In this document: one piece after another, positions 17,812 to 25,923 of the stretch
How the letters are laid out: every line of letters begins with the position of its first letter
Numbering within the stretch: the first letter of the stretch is position 1
NCBI GenBank assembly: GCA_903863255.1
Contig: CAIPBJ010000123.1
Coordinates: forward strand, 1-46,124
Origin: an uncultured Methylophilaceae bacterium
Lineage (GTDB): Bacteria > Pseudomonadota > Gammaproteobacteria > Burkholderiales > Methylophilaceae
Length of the DNA stretch: 46,124 nt
Direction: 5' to 3'
Position numbers and translations under genes: made by a program
Notes under the pieces: generated by a model
The model's database searches: none
Told to the model about the DNA's origin: nothing
What the model saw: the letters and a program-made list of their open reading frames with translations, nothing else

Positions 17812-18756
17812 TCAGGGCTTATTTTGGCCGGAACCCAGGCGTTTTTCCACCTCTTTGTCCAGGCTGGCCATGAATTTCTCGGCCTCTTTCGTGTAATCGC
17901 AGTCCGTGCCCAGCCTGTCGTTCACTTGGCCATGATCGTAATCAACGGGGAACACGTCAACCCTGGCACCGTAAATCTTGGCCGCCTTCGAGTAATCCAT
18001 GACCTTCTGGCAAGGCCTGTCTCCCCGCTGGAGGGAGCAGGCTGCGAAGAGGGGGAGTGATTCACTGCTCAGGTTGTTTATAGGCGAGGACTTGACCCAC
18101 ATGTCGGGGTCCTTTCCAAACGCCTCATCAAAGAAACCGGGATGTCCGCTCGCCATAGTCTGGGGAATATCCATGGACGAACTGTCCAAAGAGAGTCCGC
18201 CTAGCCAAGGTAGCCCTCCCAGGTCGTAGACAAGGGAAGGTTTGGCGGTAAGCAGGCTCACCAGGTGGCCGGCGGATGAGTGGCCCATGATGATGAGCTT
18301 CTTGGGGTCACCTCCCCATTCGACGGCATGTTTTTGAACGGCTACGATGGCATGGGCGAAATCATCGGCCTGAGTATAACCGTCGGCCTCCGGAAACAGT
18401 CGCGTGTTCATGGAGATGACGATCAGCCCCTGCGGTACCCAGCGGGTGACTTTGTTGATGAATCCAAGTCGGCTGCTCTTGTCGCCTATCTTGTATCCGC
18501 CGCCATGAAGGAAAAGGATGATAGGCGCGCCCTTTGTCTCTCGAGGCGCGTAGATGTCCATTTTCTGCTTGTCGTTCTCGCCGTAAGCAAAGTCTCGGGT
18601 GATCGTGAAGTTCTTGAGGATCGCTTCATCCTGTGCCGTCAGTGTCGAATGCGGCGGTTCGTCAGTTGAATGGCATTTCTTTGGGAGGAGGAATATCAGG
18701 ACGATGATTGCTGCGAGGATGCCGAACACCGGAAGGGGTTTTGATAACAAAGGCAT
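17812..18756 (-). CDS. Membrane-anchored alpha/beta-hydrolase, esterase/lipase-like
   Basis: A 314-residue hydrolase of the BD-FAE/hormone-sensitive-lipase type. An N-terminal hydrophobic segment (10-25) should act as an uncleaved anchor or signal, placing the enzyme in the periplasm. The oxyanion motif HGGG is at 84-87 and the nucleophile elbow GHSSAGH at 158-164, with Ser160 the likely nucleophile. The residue two after it is Ala where most relatives have Gly. A late DHGQVND supplies a possible catalytic histidine. The substrate is unknown. It lies between panC and panD on the same strand, but nothing suggests a role in pantothenate synthesis. Confidence 0.85.
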   Translation of the reverse strand: MPLLSKPLPVFGILAAIIVLIFLLPKKCHSTDEPPHSTLTAQDEAILKNFTITRDFAYGENDKQKMDIYAPRETKGAPIILFLHGGGYKIGDKSSRLGFINKVTRWVPQGLIVISMNTRLFPEADGYTQADDFAHAIVAVQKHAVEWGGDPKKLIIMGHSSAGHLVSLLTAKPSLVYDLGGLPWLGGLSLDSSSMDIPQTMASGHPGFFDEAFGKDPDMWVKSSPINNLSSESLPLFAACSLQRGDRPCQKVMDYSKAAKIYGARVDVFPVDYDHGQVNDRLGTDCDYTKEAEKFMASLDKEVEKRLGSGQNKP

Positions 18757-18870
18757 TTAGTGATCTTTCATCGAAAGTTAACCAGTAAGCACGGATTGCG
18801 AGGATAAAGGCATCGTACCATCAAAATCCAATTGATTGAATCGGGCGCATCGGGATTGACAGCAAAAGTT

Positions 18871-19728
18871 TCAATCGGTTCTGAACTGGATGTTGTCGAT
18901 GAGCCTGGTCTGTCCCAGTCGGGCGGCGCCAAGGGCGATTAGGCCGCTCTCGTGAGGCAGCGGTGCGAGTAGCGTCCGTTCGGATCGGATCGCGATGTAG
19001 TCAACGATCCACCCAAGCTGGGTAAGGTAGGCAGACGTATCGCGTTCGAGGGCAGCGAAATCCCGATTGCCTTGCTGGATGTTCCGAACAGCCACTTGAA
19101 GGGTTTTGTAAAGGCGCGGCGCCTCGATCCTCTGTCCCGCGTTCAGGTACCCGTTCCGGGAACTCATGGCAAGGCCATCCGCTTCCCGCTCGGTTTCCCC
19201 GGCCATGATGGTGATTGGAATGTTGAATTGCCTGACAAGTTCGCGAATGATATGGAGCTGCTGAAAGTCTTTTTTCCCAAATACAGCGATGTCGGGTCTT
19301 ACCAGGTTAAACAGCTTGAGTACGACTGTGGCCACCCCGTCAAAATGCCCTGGTCGGCTGGCTCCGCATAGCTGATTGGCTATCGGGGGCGGGGTGACCA
19401 GCATCGTTTGACCGGTTTCCCGGGTAACCGGGTCGTAATCAGGATAGAGGATCCCGACCTCGGGTGCGAACAGGATGGATGCATCAACTTCCGTCAACTT
19501 GCTTATATCTGCATCCAACGTGCGGGGATAATTCTCCAGGTCCTCATTTTTCCCAAACTGGAGCGGGTTGACGAAGATGCTGACGACGACGGTCTGCGAA
19601 TGTTGCTTGGCGAGGCGCACCAGACTCAGATGGCCTTCATGCAGGTTGCCCATCGTGGGCACGAACGCTATGCCCCGATGATCGGCAAGGCGCGCTCGGA
19701 GGGCTTCTGCGGAGGTGATGATTTCCAT
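18871..19728 (-). CDS. panC: Pantoate-beta-alanine ligase (pantothenate synthetase)
   Basis: ATP-dependent condensation of pantoate and beta-alanine to pantothenate. The 285 residues are normal. The nucleotidyltransferase signature PTMGNLHEGH is at 24-33, followed by VVSIFVNPLQFGKNEDLENYPRT-type sequence, FGKKDFQQL and the MSSRNGYL loop. It starts three bases after the panB stop, within the folK-dNK-panB-panC block. Confidence 0.98.
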   Translation of the reverse strand: MEIITSAEALRARLADHRGIAFVPTMGNLHEGHLSLVRLAKQHSQTVVVSIFVNPLQFGKNEDLENYPRTLDADISKLTEVDASILFAPEVGILYPDYDPVTRETGQTMLVTPPPIANQLCGASRPGHFDGVATVVLKLFNLVRPDIAVFGKKDFQQLHIIRELVRQFNIPITIMAGETEREADGLAMSSRNGYLNAGQRIEAPRLYKTLQVAVRNIQQGNRDFAALERDTSAYLTQLGWIVDYIAIRSERTLLAPLPHESGLIALGAARLGQTRLIDNIQFRTD

Positions 19729-19731
19729 GGC

Positions 19732-20547
19732 TCAGTAACAGTGCTCGGAGGAGGGGAAGGATCCTTCCTTGACCGCTTTGACGTAGTTCGATACAGCTTG
19801 TTGTATGTTGCCGGCATGTTCAAGGAAGTTACGAACGAATCTCGGCGATTTGAACTCATGCGGGTCCTTGTCGGCCGGTCCGGTGTAGATGCCGAGCAAG
19901 TCCTGCAGGACAAGAACCTGTCCGTTGCAATCCGTACCGGCTCCGATACCTATCGTCGGCGTGCCGATGCTGTCCGTGATCTGCTTGGCGAGGGCGGCCG
20001 GCACCATTTCGAGCAAGACGAAGTCGACCCCTGCCTCGCCCATGCGCCGCGCATCGTCGAGAATCTGTCGGGCGCTTTCTTCGGTCTTGCCTTGAATGCG
20101 GTAGCCGCCCAGTTTGTTGACCGATTGCGGCGTGAATCCAAGGTGCGCACATACCGGGATGTCGTTTTCCACAAGGTAGCGTGCCGTATCGACCATAGGG
20201 CCGCCACCTTCGAGTTTGACCATATGCGCACCTGCAGCCATCAGTCTTCTGGCGTTCTTCAGGGCAACGTCAAGATCGTTCTCATAACTGCCAAACGGCA
20301 TATCCGTGATGATCATGGTGCGCGTGACGCCATTCGAGACAGACCGGGTATGGTATTCCATGTCTTCCATGGTGACTTCCAGCGTGCTTGACTTCCCCTG
20401 CATCACCATCCCGAGCGAGTCGCCCACCAGCAGCACATCGACTCCGGCTGCCTCCATGAGCTTGGCGAAGGTGGCATCGTAACAGGTCAGCATGGCGATC
20501 TTCTCACCACGCTTCGCCATGGATTTCAAAAAGGCTACGTTCGTCAT
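19732..20547 (-). CDS. panB: 3-methyl-2-oxobutanoate hydroxymethyltransferase
   Basis: Transfers a hydroxymethyl group from methylene-THF to alpha-ketoisovalerate, giving ketopantoate, the first committed step of pantothenate synthesis. The 271-residue TIM-barrel protein has MLTCYDATFAKLMEAAGVD, the magnesium-binding VGDSLGMVMQG region, VKLEGG and the IGIGAGTDCNGQVLVLQDLLG segment. It is followed directly by panC and starts two bases after the kinase gene. Confidence 0.98.
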   Translation of the reverse strand: MTNVAFLKSMAKRGEKIAMLTCYDATFAKLMEAAGVDVLLVGDSLGMVMQGKSSTLEVTMEDMEYHTRSVSNGVTRTMIITDMPFGSYENDLDVALKNARRLMAAGAHMVKLEGGGPMVDTARYLVENDIPVCAHLGFTPQSVNKLGGYRIQGKTEESARQILDDARRMGEAGVDFVLLEMVPAALAKQITDSIGTPTIGIGAGTDCNGQVLVLQDLLGIYTGPADKDPHEFKSPRFVRNFLEHAGNIQQAVSNYVKAVKEGSFPSSEHCY

Positions 20548-20549
20548 GG

Positions 20550-21200
20550 CTAGTCAAAGTTGGAGTTGAAGAATTCGCGTCGGCCGCGTATCTGCATGAT
20601 GCGTTCGACGAGCGTGTTCAACGCATCTTCTTTCGTGATGTTGAGCTTTTCGTTATTGACGATCAACAGAGGGGAATTGTCGTAAGAATGAAAGTATTCG
20701 CTGTAGGCATTGGAAAGCCGCTCAAGGTATTCTCTCGGGATGCCCTGCTCGTAGCTGATGTTTCTCTGGTGGATCCTTTCCTCAAGCGCATCCACCGGTG
20801 TTTGAAGGTAGATGACCAGGTCCGGTGTCGAGGTCTGAAGCTGCATGTGCTGATAGATTTGCCGATAAAGGGCAAATTCCTCATCATCGAGGTTAAGACG
20901 GGCGAACAGCGGGTCTTTCTCAAGGAAGAAGTCCGCGATCGTCGCCTGCGCCTCCGCGAACATGTCACGCTGAGTCAGGTCGCGGATCTGGTTGGCCCGC
21001 TGAAACAGGAAGAAAAGCTGAGTTGGAAGGGCATACCTCGGCGCATCCTGGTAAAAACGCGATAAAAAGGGATTCGCCTCGGCGTTTTCCAGAAGGAGAT
21101 TGACCGAGAAGCGGTCGGCGAGTTTTTTGGCGAGCGTCGTCTTGCCGCATCCGATTGGTCCCTCGATTACAATATAGGGAAATTTTTCAATGAGATTCAT
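20550..21200 (-). CDS. Deoxynucleoside kinase (deoxyadenosine/deoxyguanosine kinase family)
   Basis: Phosphorylates deoxynucleosides for dNTP salvage. The 216-residue protein carries the P-loop EGPIGCGKTT (13-22), the LPTQLFFLFQRANQI helix (58-72) typical of the dNK family, and a later ERIHQRNISYEQGIP lid region with Arg residues. I chose the ATG at 21200, with MNLIEKFPYIVIEGPIG, since an upstream start would only extend into folK. It overlaps the folK stop by 14 bases. Sitting between folK and panB is conserved in Betaproteobacteria. Substrate preference cannot be read from the sequence. Confidence 0.9.
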   Translation of the reverse strand: MNLIEKFPYIVIEGPIGCGKTTLAKKLADRFSVNLLLENAEANPFLSRFYQDAPRYALPTQLFFLFQRANQIRDLTQRDMFAEAQATIADFFLEKDPLFARLNLDDEEFALYRQIYQHMQLQTSTPDLVIYLQTPVDALEERIHQRNISYEQGIPREYLERLSNAYSEYFHSYDNSPLLIVNNEKLNITKEDALNTLVERIMQIRGRREFFNSNFD

Positions 21201-21687
21201 GTTGGCTATTCTGTAATTTCTCAATGCCCTGGGCGGCACACCGTTCAGCGATCCCAGAAGCGGTTCCCAGCCCACCGACTTTCAGGTCGGGTGCGATCTC
21301 GGCCAAAGGAAGCATCACAAACCCCCGTTCGTGCATTCTTGGATGAGGAAGGGTCAGTTCGTCTGAACGCATAGTTATATCATCGTAAAGCAACAAATCC
21401 AAGTCTAACACCCGGGGCGCATTCGGAAACGGCCTTTCTCTTCCGTGACTGTTCTCTATGGCGAACAGACCATGAAGCAGTTCAGCCGGATCGAGGCGGG
21501 TCTCGACTTCAGCCACCGCATTGATGAAGTCAGGCTGGTTCTCATACCCTAATGGCTTTGTGACATAAAGGGAAGAATGCCTGATCAGCCGGGTGTTCTC
21601 AATCGAATCGATTTCATCCAAAGCGGTTGATACCTGCTTCAGCGGTTCCTGTAAGTTGCTTCCCAATGCGATGAATGCCCTTGCCAT
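21187..21687 (-). CDS. folK: 2-amino-4-hydroxy-6-hydroxymethyldihydropteridine pyrophosphokinase
   Basis: Transfers pyrophosphate from ATP to 6-hydroxymethyl-dihydropterin in folate synthesis. The 166 residues match the family. Motifs are FIALGSNL (5-12), the KPLGYENQPDFINAV substrate loop (44-58) and the GRERPFPNAPRVLDLDLLL signature (82-100) with its metal-binding aspartates. It starts two bases after the pcnB stop and overlaps the downstream kinase. Confidence 0.96.
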   Translation of the reverse strand: MARAFIALGSNLQEPLKQVSTALDEIDSIENTRLIRHSSLYVTKPLGYENQPDFINAVAEVETRLDPAELLHGLFAIENSHGRERPFPNAPRVLDLDLLLYDDITMRSDELTLPHPRMHERGFVMLPLAEIAPDLKVGGLGTASGIAERCAAQGIEKLQNSQHESH

Positions 21688-21689
21688 CT

Positions 21690-23057
21690 TCAGAGCGGTT
21701 GCGCCTGTGTCGGCTTCTTCCGCTGACGCCTGCGCCTCTTCTTGGGTTCGGTGGAGGGTTGCAGCATGGCTGCCCGTTCAGCGGCATTCGCTTCCGAGAA
21801 CTTCGTCCACCATTCTCCCAGGCTCTTGTCGACCTCGCCTGATTCGCATCGCAGCAGCAGGAAGTCATACGCAGCACGGAATCTGGGATGCTCGAAAAGG
21901 CCGAAGGGACGTTTGCCGGCGCGCTGCTCGAAACGCGGCTGCATGCCCCAGATCTCCTTCATCGTGCTGCTGTAACGTTTATGGATGGCTAGCTTTTCGG
22001 CCTGGATGTCGATGACCTCGTTCATGGCCTGGTGCAGAGCCGGGATCGGTCTTTCCCCAAGTTCCTGGAATTTCTGCCAGGCGCTCAGAACCTCATGCCA
22101 AAGGAGCGTAGCAAATAGGAAACTGGGCGAAACGGGTTTTTCTGCCAGGACACGTTCATCCGTGTTCTTAAGGGCGAGGTTGATGAATCGTTCACCCAGC
22201 GGTTGCTCCAGGACAACATCAAGCAAGGGCAGGAGACCGTGGTGGAGACCATGCTGTCTCAATGCCATCACGCTTTCCTGGGCATGGCCGGACAGGAAGA
22301 GCTTGAGCATCTCATCAAAAAGCCGGGATGGCGGCACGTCCTGCAGCAGGTTCGCCAGTTTTGCAATCGGGGTCTCGGTGTGCTTCTCTACTTTGAGACC
22401 CAGTTTTGCAGAGAGCCTGACCGCACGCAGCATGCGGACAGGGTCTTCACGGTAGCGGGTCTCGGGGTCACCTATCATGCGAAGGATGCCCTTCTGGATG
22501 TCCGAGAATCCATTATGGAAGTCGATCACCTCTTCGCTTTCAGGGTCGTAGTAAAGTGCGTTCGCAGTGAAATCCCGGCGGAGCGCGTCATTAGCCTGCG
22601 AGCCGAACACGTTATCCCGCAATATGCGGCCGGATTCGGCTGTCTTGGCATCGTCGCTTTCGCTGAGATGGCTGCCGCGGAAAGTCGAGACCTCGACGGT
22701 CTCGCTCCCGAACATCACATGCACCAGCCTGAAACGCCGGCCAATGATGCGGGATCGGCGGAAAATCCGATTGACTTCCTCCGGCGTGGCGTTCGTCGCC
22801 ACATCGAAATCCTTGGGGCGTCGTTTAAGAAGGAGGTCCCGGACGGCGCCTCCTACAACGTAAGCCTCAAAGCCTGCCTTTTGCAGACCCTCGGTGGTCT
22901 TGATCGCGCTTTGATTGATGAGGTCGCGGTCGATTCGATGCACTTTATAGGGGATATGTTTAGCATGACCATTCACGAGAGATGCGGAATCGCTGGGTCG
23001 GGGCGCCGGTTTCTTTTTACCAGGCTGGAATACTCGCTGGAGCAGTTTTTTTATCAT
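21690..23057 (-). CDS. pcnB: Poly(A) polymerase I
   Basis: Adds 3' poly(A) tails that mark RNAs for decay. The 455-residue protein has the nucleotidyltransferase head GGAVRDLLLKRRPKDFDV (69-86), with the catalytic DFD at 83-85, the RRFRLVHVMF stretch, and the RMLRAVRLSAKLGL helix typical of the tRNA-nucleotidyltransferase/PAP superfamily. The acidic-to-basic C-terminus ends in an Arg/Lys-rich tail (about 437-455), as expected of PAP and not of CCA-adding enzymes. It heads the pcnB-folK-dNK-panB-panC series. Confidence 0.95.
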   Translation of the reverse strand: MIKKLLQRVFQPGKKKPAPRPSDSASLVNGHAKHIPYKVHRIDRDLINQSAIKTTEGLQKAGFEAYVVGGAVRDLLLKRRPKDFDVATNATPEEVNRIFRRSRIIGRRFRLVHVMFGSETVEVSTFRGSHLSESDDAKTAESGRILRDNVFGSQANDALRRDFTANALYYDPESEEVIDFHNGFSDIQKGILRMIGDPETRYREDPVRMLRAVRLSAKLGLKVEKHTETPIAKLANLLQDVPPSRLFDEMLKLFLSGHAQESVMALRQHGLHHGLLPLLDVVLEQPLGERFINLALKNTDERVLAEKPVSPSFLFATLLWHEVLSAWQKFQELGERPIPALHQAMNEVIDIQAEKLAIHKRYSSTMKEIWGMQPRFEQRAGKRPFGLFEHPRFRAAYDFLLLRCESGEVDKSLGEWWTKFSEANAAERAAMLQPSTEPKKRRRRQRKKPTQAQPL

Positions 23058-23123
23058 TCAGGGTAAAGCCTGTGCATGCCTAAACACTTGGTGCATCAAT
23101 TATAACGCAAAGAATATTAACCA

Positions 23124-23152
23124 TGAATGACAATACGCGATTCTGTCATTCA
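23124..23152 (-). terminator. Inverted repeat at the end of the cobalamin adenosyltransferase gene
   Basis: TGAATGACA (23124-23132) and TGTCATTCA (23144-23152) form a perfect 9-bp stem with an 11-base loop. The right arm includes the stop codon of the gene at 23150. On the minus strand the stem is followed by TGGTTAATATTC, which has no strong U-run, so termination would be weak or Rho-aided. It may instead protect the 3' end or act as an operator upstream of pcnB. Confidence 0.4.
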
Positions 23153-23695
23153 ATTTTCATTTTTCCACAGAATATCTTCCACTTGAAGCGACTGGTTGAT
23201 GCTTCTGCACATGACGAAGAGTAGGTCCGACAGCCGGTTGAGGTACTGCAACGATACCGGCGTCACCGATTCGGAACGGCTAAGCGTGGTTAAGCTGCGC
23301 TCCGCACGTCTGCAGACTGTCCTCGCGAGGTGACAGTAGGCCGATTGTCTCGAGCCTCCGGGCAAGATGAATTCCTTGAGCGGTGAGAGGGTTTCATTGA
23401 GCTCGTCCAGCGTGTTTTCCAGGTGAACGATCCTGGACTCCTTGATTTTGGTGTAACCCGGGATGCAGATCTCTCCTCCAATATCGAAAAGGTCATGCTG
23501 GATCGCCTTGAGTTCATCGGGAATCGTTCCGGGGAGGGGTTCCGTCAGCAGGATGCCGATCACGGCGTTCAGCTCGTCAACATGCCCCATCGCCTCGACG
23601 CGCAAGCTGTCCTTGCTTACCCTCGACCCATCGCCAAGGGAGGTGGTCCCTTCGTCGCCGGTGCGAGTGTAAATCTTGCTAAGACGATTACCCAT
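23150..23695 (-). CDS. Cob(I)yrinic acid a,c-diamide adenosyltransferase, PduO type
   Basis: Transfers the adenosyl group of ATP to cob(I)alamin to form coenzyme B12. The 181 residues match the PduO type. The N-terminal ATP-binding motif TRTGDEGTTSLGDG (10-23) and the MGHVDELNAVIG segment (36-47) are diagnostic, with the later RTVCRRAERSL helix and PVSLQYLNRLSDLLFVMCR. It is transcribed away from murI across a 50-base gap, and its stop codon lies in a 9-bp inverted repeat. Confidence 0.95.
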   Translation of the reverse strand: MGNRLSKIYTRTGDEGTTSLGDGSRVSKDSLRVEAMGHVDELNAVIGILLTEPLPGTIPDELKAIQHDLFDIGGEICIPGYTKIKESRIVHLENTLDELNETLSPLKEFILPGGSRQSAYCHLARTVCRRAERSLTTLSRSESVTPVSLQYLNRLSDLLFVMCRSINQSLQVEDILWKNEN

Positions 23696-23745
23696 GTCAT
23701 TTTCCTTATATAATTGCAGTATTATAGATCATCAATAGAATCTTA

Positions 23746-24546
23746 ATGAATACGAAATCCATAGGGGTATTCGATTCCGGCGTGGGAGGACTGTCTGTTC
23801 TCAGGCACATTCGATCGGCGCTGCCATCCGAGAACCTCATTTATTTTGCCGATTCGCTCCATGCGCCCTATGGAAACAAGACGCCGGAATTCATTATCGA
23901 ACGATCGGTCAGGATTGCTGACTTCATGCTCGAGCAGCAATGCAAATCCCTGGTCGTGGCATGCAACACGGCCACGGCCGCAGCGATATCGCACCTCAGG
24001 CATCATTATGCCTTGCCGATACTGGGCATGGAGCCTGCAGTGAAGCCAGCCGCCGCCGTCACCCGGACGGGCGTGGTGGGCGTGCTCGCTACCGTCGGGA
24101 CATTGAAGAGTGCCCAGTTTGCTGCTTTGCTTGAGAATTACGGTCAACATATCGAGGTCGTCACCCAGGCGTGCGTCGGACTCGTCGAATGCGTCGAACG
24201 GGGCGAGCTGGACTCACTGTCGACACGATCCCTGCTGAAAGGCTACCTTAAGCCGCTTCTTGACCATGGCGTGGACACGATCGTCCTGGGCTGTACCCAT
24301 TACCCTTTCCTGAAACCCCTCATCGAGTCGATGATTCCCACTCATATTGCCCTGGTTGACACCGGTGAGGCGGTTGCCCGGCATTTGAAGCAGGTCCTCG
24401 CCGATTCTGCGCTTCTTGATGAAAGTGGCCGTAAAGGAAGCATCCGGATAGGGACGAATAACAGCGAGCCCAATGCTCAAGAAGTGATCCTCAGGCTCTG
24501 GGGTGGCGAGGATCCACCCTTCGAACTCCAGTCAGTCAGTCTCTAA
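23746..24546 (+). CDS. murI: Glutamate racemase
   Basis: Interconverts L- and D-glutamate to supply D-Glu for peptidoglycan. The 266 residues contain the FDSGVGGLSV loop (9-18, with catalytic Asp10 and Ser11), the first catalytic cysteine in ACNTATA (Cys73) and the second in LGCTHYPF (Cys183). It diverges from the cobalamin gene and converges with the CHCC zinc-finger gene, their ends overlapping by four bases. The C-terminal region beyond 225 is variable, as usual. Confidence 0.97.
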   Translation: MNTKSIGVFDSGVGGLSVLRHIRSALPSENLIYFADSLHAPYGNKTPEFIIERSVRIADFMLEQQCKSLVVACNTATAAAISHLRHHYALPILGMEPAVKPAAAVTRTGVVGVLATVGTLKSAQFAALLENYGQHIEVVTQACVGLVECVERGELDSLSTRSLLKGYLKPLLDHGVDTIVLGCTHYPFLKPLIESMIPTHIALVDTGEAVARHLKQVLADSALLDESGRKGSIRIGTNNSEPNAQEVILRLWGGEDPPFELQSVSL

Positions 24547-24734
24547 TGATGGCCGATGACTTCGCCATCCTTTAGCTTGTACCTGGTTCCGCAATACGGA
24601 CAGCTTGCGTGACCCGTATTCGCTATGTCCAGGAACACCCGGGGGTGGGAGCACCACAAGGCAACGTCCCGGGTTGGGCAATGAAGCGGTAGTTCTTTTG
24701 CGCTGACTTCAATTTCCTTTGTCTGGTCGACCAT
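24543..24734 (-). CDS. CHCC zinc-finger protein
   Basis: A 63-residue protein of the zf-CHCC family related to the NDUFS6 zinc domain. Zinc ligands are Cys19 or Cys28, His30, and Cys45 and Cys48 in SCPYCGTRYKL. The central pattern ALWCSHPRVFLDI is typical. Its function in bacteria is not established. It lies 24 bases downstream of ilvE on the same strand, the usual betaproteobacterial neighbour, and overlaps the murI stop. Confidence 0.9.
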   Translation of the reverse strand: MVDQTKEIEVSAKELPLHCPTRDVALWCSHPRVFLDIANTGHASCPYCGTRYKLKDGEVIGHH

Positions 24735-24758
24735 GTGGTATGCCTCTATAAGATTGAT

Positions 24759-25691
24759 TTAAACAAGGGTTAGCCAGTCTGCGTGTTTTGCCGACTTGCC
24801 TTTGACGATATCAAAATACATGGACTGAAGCTTCTCGGTCACTTCACCGCGTTTGCCATTGCCGATGGCGCGGTTATCCAGTTCACGTATCGGCGTGACT
24901 TCGGCAGCCGTGCCTGTGAAAAAGGCTTCATCAGCGGAATAGACCTCGTCCCGTGTGATGCGCTTCTCAATAACAGGCAGACCGATCTCTGCGGCCAGGC
25001 AGAGGATGGTGTCGCGGGTGATTCCTTCAAGTGCGCTGGTCAGGTCAGGTGTGATGAGCTTCCCGTTTCGCACGATGAAGACGTTCTCTCCGGAGCCCTC
25101 CGCAACGAATCCGTCCACGTCAAGCAGCAGGGCCTCGTCATACCCATCCTGCGAAGCCTCCTGATGGGCAAGTATGGAGTTCATGTAATTGCCGTTTGCC
25201 TTGGCCTTGCACATCGTGATATTCACATGGTGTCTGGAGAATGAGGAAGTCTTGACACGAATGCCGTTGGTGATGGCATCGTCTCCCATGTAGGCTCCCC
25301 AATGCCAGGCGGCCACGATCACGTGCGTGGACAGGGTCTTTGCAGAGATGCCCATTGCCTCCGGCCCAAAAAAGGCCATGGGGCGCATGTAGGCGGAATC
25401 AAGATTGTTCTCGCGAACGGCGGCCTTTTGAGCTTCGATCAGGGTGGCTTTGTCGAACGGCATTTTCATCCCAAGGATATGTGCCGAGCGGAACAAGCGG
25501 TCGGTATGCTCCTTCAGGCGGAAGATCGCGGTGCCTTTATCGGTCTTGTATGCTCGTACACCTTCGAATACGCCCATCCCGTAGTGAAGGGTGTGTGTCA
25601 AGACGTGGGTCGTGGCATCGCGCCAGTTCACCATTTTGCCGTCATACCAAATTAGACCGTCGCGGTCTGCCATTGATTTGGCAACTGCCAT
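24759..25691 (-). CDS. ilvE: Branched-chain amino acid aminotransferase
   Basis: PLP enzyme that performs the last step of valine, leucine and isoleucine synthesis. The 310 residues belong to fold-type IV. HYGMGVFEGVRAY (36-48), the PLP lysine in the KANGNYMNS segment (likely Lys164) and the EGSGENVFIVRNG loop (198-210) are visible. A good GGAG ribosome site lies before the ATG. The zinc-finger gene follows. No leader peptide rich in branched-chain codons was found upstream. Confidence 0.97.
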   Translation of the reverse strand: MAVAKSMADRDGLIWYDGKMVNWRDATTHVLTHTLHYGMGVFEGVRAYKTDKGTAIFRLKEHTDRLFRSAHILGMKMPFDKATLIEAQKAAVRENNLDSAYMRPMAFFGPEAMGISAKTLSTHVIVAAWHWGAYMGDDAITNGIRVKTSSFSRHHVNITMCKAKANGNYMNSILAHQEASQDGYDEALLLDVDGFVAEGSGENVFIVRNGKLITPDLTSALEGITRDTILCLAAEIGLPVIEKRITRDEVYSADEAFFTGTAAEVTPIRELDNRAIGNGKRGEVTEKLQSMYFDIVKGKSAKHADWLTLV

Positions 25692-25849
25692 TGTGATTCT
25701 CCTATAGGTAACTGCTTGCCATGGTCATTCCATGGACGCAAAACATATATTGTAAACGACTGCCGGCTGGATTGAATAGTTTGAATGCGCAAATTGCACA
25801 AATAAGCCGATTATTCCCGGCTGCGGTGCTTCATGATCGACTTATCAAC

Positions 25850-25855
25850 TATAAT
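25850..25855 (+). promoter_or_regulatory. Perfect -10 element upstream of the gene at 25924
   Basis: TATAAT occurs here, 68 bases before the ATG of the conserved hypothetical gene, within AT-rich DNA. No good -35 hexamer is present at 16-18 bases spacing, so this is a tentative promoter only. Confidence 0.35.
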
Positions 25856-25923
25856 AAGGGGGATGCGTTGCTGCATTGTTCGTTCCAATTTCATGAAGCG
25901 TACCTTATAAAGAAAAGGTTCAA

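Noticed and set aside
19408-20391. 327-codon open frame spanning panC and panB on the opposite strand
   Set aside because: It crosses two certain genes and has no domain or ribosome site.
22203-23066. 287-codon open frame antisense to pcnB
   Set aside because: pcnB is intact on the other strand with its catalytic motifs; the antisense frame has no recognisable domain.
25719-25735. Two CCATGG hexamers five bases apart upstream of ilvE
   Set aside because: Each is a short palindrome; the arrangement overlaps the 5' region of ilvE but matches no known operator and is likely chance.
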